This document shows, piece after piece, positions 21,306 through 29,740 of a stretch of DNA of 64,000 bases; the stretch's first letter is position 1; each line of letters starts with the position of its first letter. The notes under the pieces were generated by a model that searched no databases, was not told the DNA's origin, and worked only from the letters and a program-made list of their open reading frames with translations. The stretch is taken from contig NZ_CP029192.1 of the NCBI RefSeq assembly GCF_008642315.1, positions 6,944,001 to 7,008,000 on the forward strand, in the 5' to 3' direction. Position numbers and translations under genes: made by a program. The stretch is from Streptomyces venezuelae (GTDB taxonomy: Bacteria; Actinomycetota; Actinomycetes; Streptomycetales; Streptomycetaceae).

Positions 21306-22670
21306 TTACGTGGTGCTCAGTACGGAGACTGCTCGCCTCCGCATCGCCGCGCGGACGGGGATGCCCGTTGCCAGGAGGGTGAGGAGCAGGGTGCCCGTTG
21401 CCACTGCTGCCGGTACCGGCCACGGCAGGTGCGGGAGTGCTGAGCCGAACGCCGTGCTGAGGATCGGGGCCAGCGTGCCGAGGGCGATCGCCGTGCCCAG
21501 GACCAGGGCCGTTCCCGCCACGACCGCCGCCTCCCATGCCGCCATCGCGCCGACCTGTGCGCGTCGGCTGCCCACGACCCGCAGCAGCGCCACGTCGCGG
21601 CGGCGTTCGAAGGAGATCATGGCGAGGGTGTTCGCCGCGGCGATGGCGGCGAAGCCCGCGTACAGGCCCGTGCCCACGTAGTCGAGCCAGACCTCGCCCC
21701 GCTCGCCCGCCGAACCCGTGTAGTGCTGGGCCGTCGTGTGCATGCCGATCTTCGTGAGGCCGAAGCCTACGACCAGGAGGAGCGGGACCACCGCGGCGGA
21801 GAAGCGGCGGGGCTGCGAACGGACGTTGAGCATCGCCAGGCGCGCGCTCGGGCCGAAGCGGCCGATCACCGCCGAGACCAGCCAGGCCGCGGGGCCGATG
21901 ATGCGCGGACCGAGCAGCCCCGCTCCCGCGCAGAAGAGGATGAGGACCAGGAACGCGCCTTCGCCCGCCTCCTGTGCGGGCTGGGAGGAGAGGAGTACCG
22001 CGACGGCGCAGGCTCCTGCCACCGCCAGGATGCCGAGCGGGGCCCGGAGCAGGCCCAGGCCTCTGCGACCCGTCGCCGCCTCGCTCAGGGCGTGGGCCGG
22101 GCGGAGCAGGGAGAACCGGAGCGCGGAGAGGAGCGCGGCGAGTGTCGTCGTCACCACGGACACCCCGACGCATACCGGCAGGGCGAGCCAGCTGAAACGG
22201 AAGTCGGCCTCGGCGGGCAGCAGCCCGTGGCCGACCATCCCGGCGTGCCACCAGCGGGCGCCGAAGCCGCCGAGCACGAAGCCGAGGAGTGCGGCGGGGA
22301 TCGACGCCGCCAAGGCCTGTGCGGCCACCGCGCGGCGGATCTGGCGTGGCCTGGCACCGATGGAGCGCACCATCGCGAGTTCGCGGTGCTGCTGCGCGAC
22401 GGCCGTGCCCATGGTCGACACGACCACGAATATCGACATGTAGACGGAACCGATCAGCAGGACGACCGCGATGTCGCCGACGCCGTTCTCCTCGATCTGT
22501 CGGCGGGCCGCCGGGGACAGTCCCGCGCGGTCCGTGCTCGTCGTGCCGAGCATCATCGTCGACGCACTCACCACGGTCGCCGCGAAGAGCGCGGCCACCG
22601 CCGTTCCCACAAAAGCCGGTAGGTGCGCGCGCAGGGCCGCTCGGGCCAGTCCAGTTGCCATGTGGATCAT
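21306..22670 (-). CDS. FtsX/MacB-type ABC transporter permease (tandem), orphan
   Basis: 454 residues with about eight hydrophobic segments in two FtsX-like blocks. Block one has IAVVLLIGSVYMSIFVVVSTMGTAVAQQHRELAMVRSIGARPRQIRRAV. Block two has AAIAAANTLAMISFERRRDVALLRVVGSRRAQVGAM and ends ALGTLAPILST ... AAMRRRAVSVLSTT. The two 'E(L/R)A.LR..G..R.Q' segments are the typical FtsX repeat. Proteins of this type work with a LolD-like ATPase, but none is encoded on either side, which is unusual. Start taken as ATG 22670 (22661 also possible). Confidence 0.85.
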   Translation of the reverse strand: MIHMATGLARAALRAHLPAFVGTAVAALFAATVVSASTMMLGTTSTDRAGLSPAARRQIEENGVGDIAVVLLIGSVYMSIFVVVSTMGTAVAQQHRELAMVRSIGARPRQIRRAVAAQALAASIPAALLGFVLGGFGARWWHAGMVGHGLLPAEADFRFSWLALPVCVGVSVVTTTLAALLSALRFSLLRPAHALSEAATGRRGLGLLRAPLGILAVAGACAVAVLLSSQPAQEAGEGAFLVLILFCAGAGLLGPRIIGPAAWLVSAVIGRFGPSARLAMLNVRSQPRRFSAAVVPLLLVVGFGLTKIGMHTTAQHYTGSAGERGEVWLDYVGTGLYAGFAAIAAANTLAMISFERRRDVALLRVVGSRRAQVGAMAAWEAAVVAGTALVLGTAIALGTLAPILSTAFGSALPHLPWPVPAAVATGTLLLTLLATGIPVRAAMRRRAVSVLSTT

Positions 22671-22884
22671 GGTCTCGCCGGGTGTGGGGACGTAACCATG
22701 TGGAGAACCGGTGGATCTTGCGGGGGGTAGCCCCACCCTCCGGCGCGCCGCGCGGGTCGCCCGGTCCGCAGGCCCACTCCGGCGGGTGACAGGCGGGTTC
22801 GGTGCGCCGCTTCGACCTGCGTCTTCACAGGAGGGGCCCAGGGCCCGTCGCACACCGGCCCTCTGACCTCGTAAGGTCTTGTCC

Positions 22885-24624
22885 GTGTTGGAGGAGATGC
22901 GGATACGGTCGCTCGGAGTCATCGACGACGCGGTCGTCGAGCTTTCACCGGGCTTCACCGCCGTGACGGGTGAGACCGGTGCGGGCAAGACGATGGTGGT
23001 CACCAGCCTTGGCCTGCTGCTCGGCGGGCGCGCCGACCCCGCCCTGGTGCGGATCGGCGCGAAGTCGGCGGTGGTGGAGGGGCGCATCGCCGTGCCCGCC
23101 GGCACCTCGGCCGTCGTGCGCGCGGAGGAGGCCGGGGCCGAACTCGACGACGGCGCGCTGCTCATCAGCCGTACGGTCTCGGCGGAAGGCCGCTCACGGG
23201 CGCACCTCGGCGGGCGCTCCGTGCCCGTCGGCCTGCTGTCCGAGCTCGCGGACGACCTCGTCGCCGTGCACGGCCAGACCGACCAGCAGGGCCTGCTGAG
23301 ACCGGCCCGTCAGCGCGCCGCCCTCGACCGCTACGCGGGCGACGCCGTCACCGTGCCGCTCACCAAGTACACGGCCGCGTACCGCAGGCTGCGGGCCGTC
23401 ACCACCGAGGTCGAGGAGATCACCACCCGCGCGCGGGAGCGTGCCCAGGAAGCGGATCTGCTGCGCTTCGGCCTGGAGGAGATCGGGGGCGTCGAACCGC
23501 GTGCGGGGGAGGACACCGAACTCGCCGCCGAGGCCGAGCGGCTCGGTCACGCGGAGGCGCTCGCCTCCGCCGCCACCTCCGCGCACGCCGCGCTCGCGGG
23601 CAACCCCGAGGACCCGGAGGTCGTGGACGCCTCGACGCTGGTCGCGGGTGCGTCCCGGGCCCTCGATGCCGTACGTTCCCACGACCCCGCCCTGTCCGCC
23701 CTCGCCGACCGCCTCGGCGAGATCGGGATCCTCCTCGGCGACGTGGCGGGCGAGCTCGCCGGGTACGCCGACGACCTGGACGCCGACCCGCTGCGGCTCG
23801 CCGCGGTCGAGGAGCGCAGGGCCGCGCTGACGCAGCTCACGCGGAAGTACGGCGAGGACATCGACGCCGTCCTCGCGTGGGCGGAGGAGGGCGCGGCGCG
23901 CCTCACCGAGCTGGAGGGCGACGACGACCGGCTCGGGGAGCTGACCGCAGAGCGGGACGCGCTGCGCGCCGAACTCGCCGGGCTCGCCCAGGCGCTGACC
24001 GATGCCCGTCAGGAGGCGGCCACGCGGTTCGCCGCGGCCGTCACCGAGGAGCTCGCCTCGCTGGCGATGCCCCACGCGCGCGTGTCGATCGCCATCAGCA
24101 GCACGGAGGTCCCGGAGGGCGCCGACGGCGTGGAGCTCGGCGGCCGCTTCGTCGCCTACGGCCCCGCGGGCGTCGACGAGGTGGAGCTGCTGCTCGCCCC
24201 GCACCCGGGCGCCCCGCCCCGGCCCATCGCCAAGGGCGCGTCGGGCGGTGAGCTGTCGCGCGTGATGCTCGCCGTCGAGGTGGTCTTCGCGGGCACGGAC
24301 CCCGTACCGACGTACCTCTTCGACGAGGTCGACGCGGGCGTCGGCGGCAAGGCGGCGGTCGAGATCGGCCGACGCCTGGCACGCCTCGCCAAGTCGGCGC
24401 AGGTCGTGGTCGTCACCCACCTCCCGCAGGTCGCGGCGTTCGCCGACCGCCAGCTGCTCGTGGAGAAGACCAACGACGGCATGGTGACGCGCTCCGGAGT
24501 GCAGGTCCTGGAGGGCGAGGACCGGGTGCGCGAACTGTCGCGCATGCTGGCGGGGCAGGAGGACTCGGAGACGGCACGCGCCCACGCGGAGGAGTTGCTG
24601 GCGACTGCCCGCGGCGATGGGTGA
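22885..24624 (+). CDS. recN: DNA repair protein RecN
   Basis: 579-residue SMC-like ATPase for double-strand-break repair. Walker A GETGAGKTMVV (~31-41), a long coiled-coil middle, then GASGGELSRVMLAVEVVF (signature) and YLFDEVDAGVGGKAAVEIGRRL (Walker B), followed by VVVTHLPQVAAFAD. I prefer GTG at 22885 over TTG 22879 because a TAAGGT -10-like hexamer (22872-22877) ends seven bases before it, suggesting a leaderless mRNA, and because VLEEMRIRSLGVIDDAVVEL aligns with the usual RecN beginning. It follows the tlyA-nadK genes after the inserted orphan permease. Confidence 0.95.
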   Translation: MLEEMRIRSLGVIDDAVVELSPGFTAVTGETGAGKTMVVTSLGLLLGGRADPALVRIGAKSAVVEGRIAVPAGTSAVVRAEEAGAELDDGALLISRTVSAEGRSRAHLGGRSVPVGLLSELADDLVAVHGQTDQQGLLRPARQRAALDRYAGDAVTVPLTKYTAAYRRLRAVTTEVEEITTRARERAQEADLLRFGLEEIGGVEPRAGEDTELAAEAERLGHAEALASAATSAHAALAGNPEDPEVVDASTLVAGASRALDAVRSHDPALSALADRLGEIGILLGDVAGELAGYADDLDADPLRLAAVEERRAALTQLTRKYGEDIDAVLAWAEEGAARLTELEGDDDRLGELTAERDALRAELAGLAQALTDARQEAATRFAAAVTEELASLAMPHARVSIAISSTEVPEGADGVELGGRFVAYGPAGVDEVELLLAPHPGAPPRPIAKGASGGELSRVMLAVEVVFAGTDPVPTYLFDEVDAGVGGKAAVEIGRRLARLAKSAQVVVVTHLPQVAAFADRQLLVEKTNDGMVTRSGVQVLEGEDRVRELSRMLAGQEDSETARAHAEELLATARGDG

Positions 24625-24670
24625 CCCGGTGACGGGTGGGGCGTTCGCGGTCGCCTCGTAGGGTGACCGC

Positions 24671-25441
24671 ATGATCGAACGCAAGCTCGGGTCGCGGCCG
24701 GGTGCCGCGGCCGTCGCCGCTGCCGCCACCCGGGCCGGGACCGCCGCGCTGCGGTTCCTCGCGCCCGGTGGGGCCGAGCGGTGGACACGGAAGAACTACG
24801 CGGGCAGGAGCGTCGACCTGTACCCAGGTCCCGCCGTCGCCCTCGGTGCGGCCGCCGGTGTCGCCGCGCTGCCCGCGAGGCCCCGCGCCGCCGCCGCACT
24901 GGCCGTCCTCGGCGCCGGTGCCTGCGGGGGCTACGACGACGTGGCGGGTGCCGGCGACCCGCGCCGCGGTTTCCGCGCGCACCTCGGGGCGCTGCGGAAC
25001 GGCGAGATCACCAGCGGCGCCGTGAAGCTGTTCGGCATCTCCGCCGCGGGGCTCGCCGCCGGGGCCCTCCTGAAGGAACGGCCCGTGGACAAGGCGCTCG
25101 CGGGCGTGGTCGTCGCGGGCACCGCCCACCTCGTGAACCTCGTGGACGTACGACCGGGGCAGGCCGGCGCGGCCGTGCTCGCCCTGGGCGCGCCGGGGCT
25201 GCTGCGCAAGGGGCCGGCCGCGGCGGTCGCCGCCGCGGCCATGGGGGCCGCGGCGGCGGTCCTGCCCGACGACCTCGGCGAGCGCACGATGCTCGGCGAC
25301 GCGGGCGCGCACGCCCTGGGTGCCGCCCTGGGCACGGCCATCGCGGCGGGCAACGGTCGCGCGGGTCTCGCCGCGCACGCGGCGGCGCTGGTGGCTGTGG
25401 CGGCATACGCCGACGGAGCGGACAAAAGGGTTGGATCATGA
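24671..25441 (+). CDS. Short MraY/WecA-like (polyprenyl-phosphate transferase-type) membrane protein
   Basis: 256 residues, Ala-rich, with several membrane segments. It keeps signature motifs of the UDP-sugar:polyprenyl-phosphate sugar-phosphate transferase family in order: NYAGRSVDLYPGP (42-54), GGYDDVAG with the Asp pair (86-93), GFRAHLGALRNGEITSGAVKL (100-120), HLVNLVDVRPGQA (153-165) and ERTMLGDAGAHALGAALG (204-221). MraY and WecA proteins are longer (about 320-400 residues), so this is a reduced form; no clear HIGN-like loop is seen. TAGGGT (24658-24663) seven bases before the ATG suggests leaderless translation. Probably a cell-envelope glycan function. Substrate unknown. Confidence 0.7.
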   Translation: MIERKLGSRPGAAAVAAAATRAGTAALRFLAPGGAERWTRKNYAGRSVDLYPGPAVALGAAAGVAALPARPRAAAALAVLGAGACGGYDDVAGAGDPRRGFRAHLGALRNGEITSGAVKLFGISAAGLAAGALLKERPVDKALAGVVVAGTAHLVNLVDVRPGQAGAAVLALGAPGLLRKGPAAAVAAAAMGAAAAVLPDDLGERTMLGDAGAHALGAALGTAIAAGNGRAGLAAHAAALVAVAAYADGADKRVGS

Positions 25442-25492
25442 TCGTCGCGGCGGGTTAGGGTCCGACGGTTCGGGGGCGGGGGGAGACGGGGG

Positions 25493-26578
25493 ATGTACGG
25501 GGTCGAGATCGCGTGCGTGCGGTGCGATGCCGTCCTCACCCGGCCCATCGAGCGGGTCGCGCTTCCCGTGCGGGCCCATCAGACGTGCTGGCACGATCTG
25601 CTTCCCCCGCTCATGGAATCCGGCACGTACGCGGTCGACCCGGAGCCGTTCGGGCCGCCCTGGCGGTCCTGGAGCGAGATCGGGGCCCGGGCGGCGGCGG
25701 AGCGCGGCGTGTTCGCGCCCGTGCACCGGCTCTCCCTCGCCGCGCCGGGCGCGGTCGTCGTCGCGCCGGGGGACACCCGCGGCACCGTCCTGATCCCCGA
25801 GCGGTGCGACGGCTACTGCATGGGGCTCGACGGGCGGGACGGCCCGAACCTGGCCTGCGCGCGGTGCGGGAGCGCGGTGGCGACCCGCATCGACGACTGC
25901 TCTCTCTGGCAGACGGTGTGGTTCGTTCCGGACGCCGTCCGCCTCGTCCCCGGAAGCGACGCCGATGTGTGCTCCGCGGCCGCGGAACCCGGCGCCGACT
26001 GGGGTGCCCTCGCGCGGGAGTACCGGGCGGCCCCGCCGGTCGAGCCGTGCGGGGGGTGGGACGGACGGTGGGCGGCGGCGGTCGGCGCGGCGCTGGCCCG
26101 GCTGCTCGCGGTGTCGGAGGGCGAGCCGGTGAGCCTGCCCGACGGGATCCTCACGGACACGTTCGGCCGCGCGCTCGACGCGCTGCTCCCGTCGGGGCCC
26201 GCGGCGCGGCGGCTCGTTCCGGCCGGGCCCGGTCTGCCGGCGGCCGTGGGGGAGAGTGACATCGCCCTGGTACCCAGGCATCCGCGGACCGGTGAGGTGT
26301 GGCAGCCGTCGGACCCCGCCGCCGCGGTCGTGCCGCTCGAAGCCGACGTGTGGCTCCATGTGGCCTTTCCCCGCCAGCAGTTGCCGGTCCCGGCGACGGG
26401 CGGACTGCCCGACGGGGTCTACCGCGACGATCCGCTGCCGCTGCGCCCGATGCGGCTGTTCGCGCCCGACCGGCAGGTCTTCCTCCGTACGCTGGCCCGG
26501 CTGCCCGCCGTCCGCGAACCCTGGCTGCGCGCGGTGTACGACCTCGTGCAGGACGCCCCGTTCGGGCAGCCGTTCTAA
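25493..26578 (+). CDS. Cys-rich protein of unknown function
   Basis: 361 residues, no family recognised. The N-terminus has CVRC (8-11) and CW a little later. Around residues 105-130 there is CDGYCMG ... ACARCG and a further Cys, which together could form zinc knuckles. The rest is Pro/Ala/Arg-rich with a W-x-P-rich C-terminal domain (WLHVAFPRQQLPVPA, WLRAVYDLVQDAP). No signal peptide. The ATG at 25493 has a GGGGGAGACGGGGG tract upstream. It follows the MraY-like gene by 51 bases on the same strand and may be cotranscribed. Confidence 0.75.
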   Translation: MYGVEIACVRCDAVLTRPIERVALPVRAHQTCWHDLLPPLMESGTYAVDPEPFGPPWRSWSEIGARAAAERGVFAPVHRLSLAAPGAVVVAPGDTRGTVLIPERCDGYCMGLDGRDGPNLACARCGSAVATRIDDCSLWQTVWFVPDAVRLVPGSDADVCSAAAEPGADWGALAREYRAAPPVEPCGGWDGRWAAAVGAALARLLAVSEGEPVSLPDGILTDTFGRALDALLPSGPAARRLVPAGPGLPAAVGESDIALVPRHPRTGEVWQPSDPAAAVVPLEADVWLHVAFPRQQLPVPATGGLPDGVYRDDPLPLRPMRLFAPDRQVFLRTLARLPAVREPWLRAVYDLVQDAPFGQPF

Positions 26579-26777
26579 GGGCAACCCCGCGCGGCGCCCG
26601 CAACCTCCCTTATCTTTCCCCCGTGTGGGTGATTGCGTCCGCGGAGTTGCCCTGCCAATTGCGGAAGTGACCTTTCGGCAGTGCCGGAACGCCCGTGCCT
26701 CCTGGCATCCTTGGCGCAGCATCTGCCCGAGTACCCGTCCGAGCACCCACCGACGCAGACCCAGGAGCCCCCGCCAC

Positions 26778-27914
26778 GTGAGCCACGTGAGCAGCCACTC
26801 GCCGCACGGACAGACGCCGCTGCACACCGTTCAGGTCCTCGGAGGTGGCAGCGCGGGCAGCAGCGCGCACGTCAGATCACTGGCCGCGGGCCTCAGCGCC
26901 CGGGGGCTCCGGGTCACCGTCTGCGCCCCCGACGAGGCCGCCCGCACCTACGACTTCACCGGCGCGGGCGCCCGCCACATCCCCGTGCCCCGCAGCGGCG
27001 ACCCCGCCTCCGTCGCCGCCCTCCGCGCCGCCTGCGCCGACGCCGACCTCGTGCACGCGCACGGACTGCACGCCGCCCTCCGTGCCGCCCTCGCGCTCAC
27101 CGGGCGCCGTGTCCCCCTCGTCGTCACCTGGCACACCCGGGCGCAGGCGGAAGGCGCCCGCGCCCGCCTGCTGCGCCTCTTGGAGCGGCGCGTCGCAAGG
27201 GCCGCGGCCGTCGTCCTCGGCACCTCGTCCGACCTGGTCGACCGGGCCCGCAGCAGAGGCGCCCGCGACGCCCGCCTCGCCGCCGTCGCCCTGCCCCCGC
27301 CGCGCCGCCCGGAGCCCGCGGAGGAACCCGACGGCCTCCTCCACAAGGCGCGCGCCGAAGTCGGCGCTGTGGACCGGCCGTTGATCCTCGCCGTGGGCGC
27401 CCTGGAACGGAACGGCGGCTACGACCTCCTGCTGGACGCCACGCGCGCGTGGCGCCACCTGGACCCGCTGCCGCTGCTCGTCGTCGCGGGGGAGGGGCCC
27501 GAACGGGCCGCCCTGCAGCGCCGCATCGAGGAGGAACTGCTGCCGGTCCGGCTCGTCGGGCGGCGCGACGACGTCCCCGAACTCCTCGCCGCGGCCGACC
27601 TCGCCGTGCTGCCCAGCAGGTGGGAGTCCCGCTCCGTGCTCGCGCAGGAAGCGCTCCACGCGCGCGTGCCGCTCGTGGCGACCGCGGTGGGAGGCATCCC
27701 CGAACTCGTCGGCGACGCGGCCGAACTCGTCGCGTACGGCGACACGGAGGCCCTCGCCTGTGCCGTCGTACGCCTCCTCGCCGACCCCGTCCGCCGGGCG
27801 GAACTCAGGGACAGGGGAGCGGCCCAGGTCGCCACGTGGCCGACCGAGGACGAAACGGTCACGCAAGTCCTGAGCATCTACGACGAGTTGACCCAGCCGC
27901 TCCCTTACACCTGA
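26778..27914 (+). CDS. Glycosyltransferase family 4 protein
   Basis: 378-residue GT-B fold enzyme: VQVLGGGSAGSSAHVRSLAAGLSARGLRVTV at the N-terminus, VVTWHTRA in the middle, and the C-terminal nucleotide-sugar half LILAVGALERNGGYDLLLDA, VAGEGPERAALQRRI, DLAVLPSRWESRSVLAQEALHARVPLVATAVGGIPELV (the E-x7-E-like motif). GTG at 26778 has AGGAG ten bases upstream. A much longer open frame upstream is only a shadow. The 199 bases before it hold no gene. Near the MraY-like gene it may help build an envelope glycan (inference). Confidence 0.88.
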   Translation: MSHVSSHSPHGQTPLHTVQVLGGGSAGSSAHVRSLAAGLSARGLRVTVCAPDEAARTYDFTGAGARHIPVPRSGDPASVAALRAACADADLVHAHGLHAALRAALALTGRRVPLVVTWHTRAQAEGARARLLRLLERRVARAAAVVLGTSSDLVDRARSRGARDARLAAVALPPPRRPEPAEEPDGLLHKARAEVGAVDRPLILAVGALERNGGYDLLLDATRAWRHLDPLPLLVVAGEGPERAALQRRIEEELLPVRLVGRRDDVPELLAAADLAVLPSRWESRSVLAQEALHARVPLVATAVGGIPELVGDAAELVAYGDTEALACAVVRLLADPVRRAELRDRGAAQVATWPTEDETVTQVLSIYDELTQPLPYT

Positions 27915-27921
27915 GGCGGCC

Positions 27922-29565
27922 CTAGGCCACGTGCCTGCGCGCCCGCAGCGCCAGACTCAGCGCGAGCACCGTCTGCGGGTCGTCGAGATCCGTGCCCAGC
28001 AACTCACTGATCCGCGCGAGCCGGTTGTACAGGGTCTGCCGGTTCAGATGCAGTTCGCGCGCGGTCTCCGCCTTGCGTCCCGCATGCGCCAGATACGTCT
28101 GCAGCGTCGGCAGCAGCGGCGGCTTGGAGCGCTGGTCGTGGGCGCGCAGCGGACCGATCGCGCGGTCCACGAACGCCGCGAGGACCCCGTCCTCGTCGTG
28201 CCGGTGCAGCCGCCACAGCAGCAGGTCGATGTCGAGCCGCCGCGCGTCGTACCAGGGCCGGTCGGAGAGTCCCTGCGCCGCCGTCGCCGTCTCCGCCGCG
28301 TGCCGCAGCCCCGCCGACGCCGCCGCCCAGCCGCCCGCGACCCCGACCACCACGACCGGCGGCTGCGCCCCGGGACGCTGCATCCCGGCCCGCTCGACCC
28401 CGGCCCGCAGCGCGGCGGCGACCCGGTCGGCCACCGCGGTCCGCTCGGACTCCGAGCGCAGACCGAGCAGGAGCGGGACCCGCCCCTCCACGGGACGTAC
28501 GCCCAGCAGCGCGGGCACCCCCACCGACGCCAGCTCCTCCGCGACCGCCCGTGCCAGGACCGCCCACCCGCCACCGGTCGGCAGGCCGTCCGCGAGCCGC
28601 ATCACCACCGGGAGCAGCGGGAGGTCGGCCGAGCCGGGGCGGAAGCCGAGGACACGGGCCTGCGCGGGGGCGTCGTCGGCCGCGATGCGGCCCTCCGCGA
28701 GGTCGGTGAGGAAGTCGCCGCGACCGCGCGCGGCGAGCTCCTCCTCCTGCCGGGCCTGCATCAGGACCACCGCGAGGCTGCTCGCCGCCCGCTCCGCGGC
28801 GATGCGGTGCACCGGCAGCGGCGCCGACTCCACGGCGAGCAGGACGAGCCGGGCCCGCACCGAACCCGTGCCGGGGCCCCCGCCCGGCACGTCGACGATG
28901 ACCGCGCTCGCGGGCGGGCCCTCCCGGTCGACGGCGCGCCCGCGCAGCCCCTCCCACACCTGGAGCGGGTCCGCGCACTCGGTGCCCGCCCCGGCCGCGT
29001 ACAGGAGCTGGCCGTCCGCCGTCTCCAGGAACACCGGGTTGCCGCTGAACTCCGCGAGGATCGCGAGGACCTGCGGCGTACCGCCTCCGCCGAGCAGCGC
29101 CTCCGTGCAGCGCCGGTGCACCTCCTCGGCCTGCTGGAGGAGCGCGTAGTGGCCGTTGACGATCTCGGTGTGCACTTCCTCGGTGACCGTCACGAACGGC
29201 ACCTCACGGTGCAGCTGCACCAGCGGAAGCCCTGCGGAACGCGCCGTCTCGACGATCGCCGCGGGCAGCCGCGTGAAGCGCGGGCCCAGCTCGACGACGA
29301 GCGCCGCGATGCCCCGCTCGGCGAGCTTGCGCACGAAGGCGCGCTGCTCGGCGGGGCGGGCGCCGAGCCCGAGGCCCGTGGTGAGCAGCAGCTCGCCGCC
29401 CTTGAGGAGCGAGGCGATGTTGGGCACCTCGCCCGCGTGCACCCACCGCACGGTCCGCTGGAGCCGTTCCGCGCCCGCGACGACCTCCGGGAGCCCGCCG
29501 CGCAGCCCCGGAAGTTCCAGCGCGCGCTGCACGGTGATGCCGCCCTGAGTGCCCTGACTGTCCAT
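27922..29565 (-). CDS. PucR family transcriptional regulator
   Basis: 547 residues. The N-terminal PucR-like ligand domain includes VQRALELPGLRGGLPEVVAGAERLQRTVRWVHAGEVPNIASLLKGGELLLTTG and a central region follows. The C-terminal HTH_30 domain reads TARELHLNRQTLYNRLARISELLGTDLDDPQTVLALSLALRARR. Members regulate purine, amino-acid or carbon catabolism in response to small ligands. The target here is unknown. Start ATG at 29565. The 3' end is seven bases from the convergent glycosyltransferase. Confidence 0.92.
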   Translation of the reverse strand: MDSQGTQGGITVQRALELPGLRGGLPEVVAGAERLQRTVRWVHAGEVPNIASLLKGGELLLTTGLGLGARPAEQRAFVRKLAERGIAALVVELGPRFTRLPAAIVETARSAGLPLVQLHREVPFVTVTEEVHTEIVNGHYALLQQAEEVHRRCTEALLGGGGTPQVLAILAEFSGNPVFLETADGQLLYAAGAGTECADPLQVWEGLRGRAVDREGPPASAVIVDVPGGGPGTGSVRARLVLLAVESAPLPVHRIAAERAASSLAVVLMQARQEEELAARGRGDFLTDLAEGRIAADDAPAQARVLGFRPGSADLPLLPVVMRLADGLPTGGGWAVLARAVAEELASVGVPALLGVRPVEGRVPLLLGLRSESERTAVADRVAAALRAGVERAGMQRPGAQPPVVVVGVAGGWAAASAGLRHAAETATAAQGLSDRPWYDARRLDIDLLLWRLHRHDEDGVLAAFVDRAIGPLRAHDQRSKPPLLPTLQTYLAHAGRKAETARELHLNRQTLYNRLARISELLGTDLDDPQTVLALSLALRARRHVA

Positions 29566-29674
29566 GGCGCGGACGCTACCGGGGCACACCTCCGGCGAAC
29601 ATCTCCGGACGATCACAGGGCCGACGACAGCCGACGGCGGCCGGGCAACTCGTCGGTTCCGGACGGCAATTGCG

Positions 29675-29720
29675 GACACCCCCGCCCCCTGTGACGTACG
29701 CCACAAGGAGCGGGGGTGTC
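29675..29720 (-). terminator. Hairpin terminator after the GH15 gene
   Basis: An 11-bp perfect stem (GACACCCCCGC, 29675-29685 with 29710-29720) and 24-nt loop lie between the GH15 gene end and the PucR start, both on the minus strand. No T-run is seen. Confidence 0.6.
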
Positions 29721-29740
29721 GGTGCCGGATGCCGAGGGCG

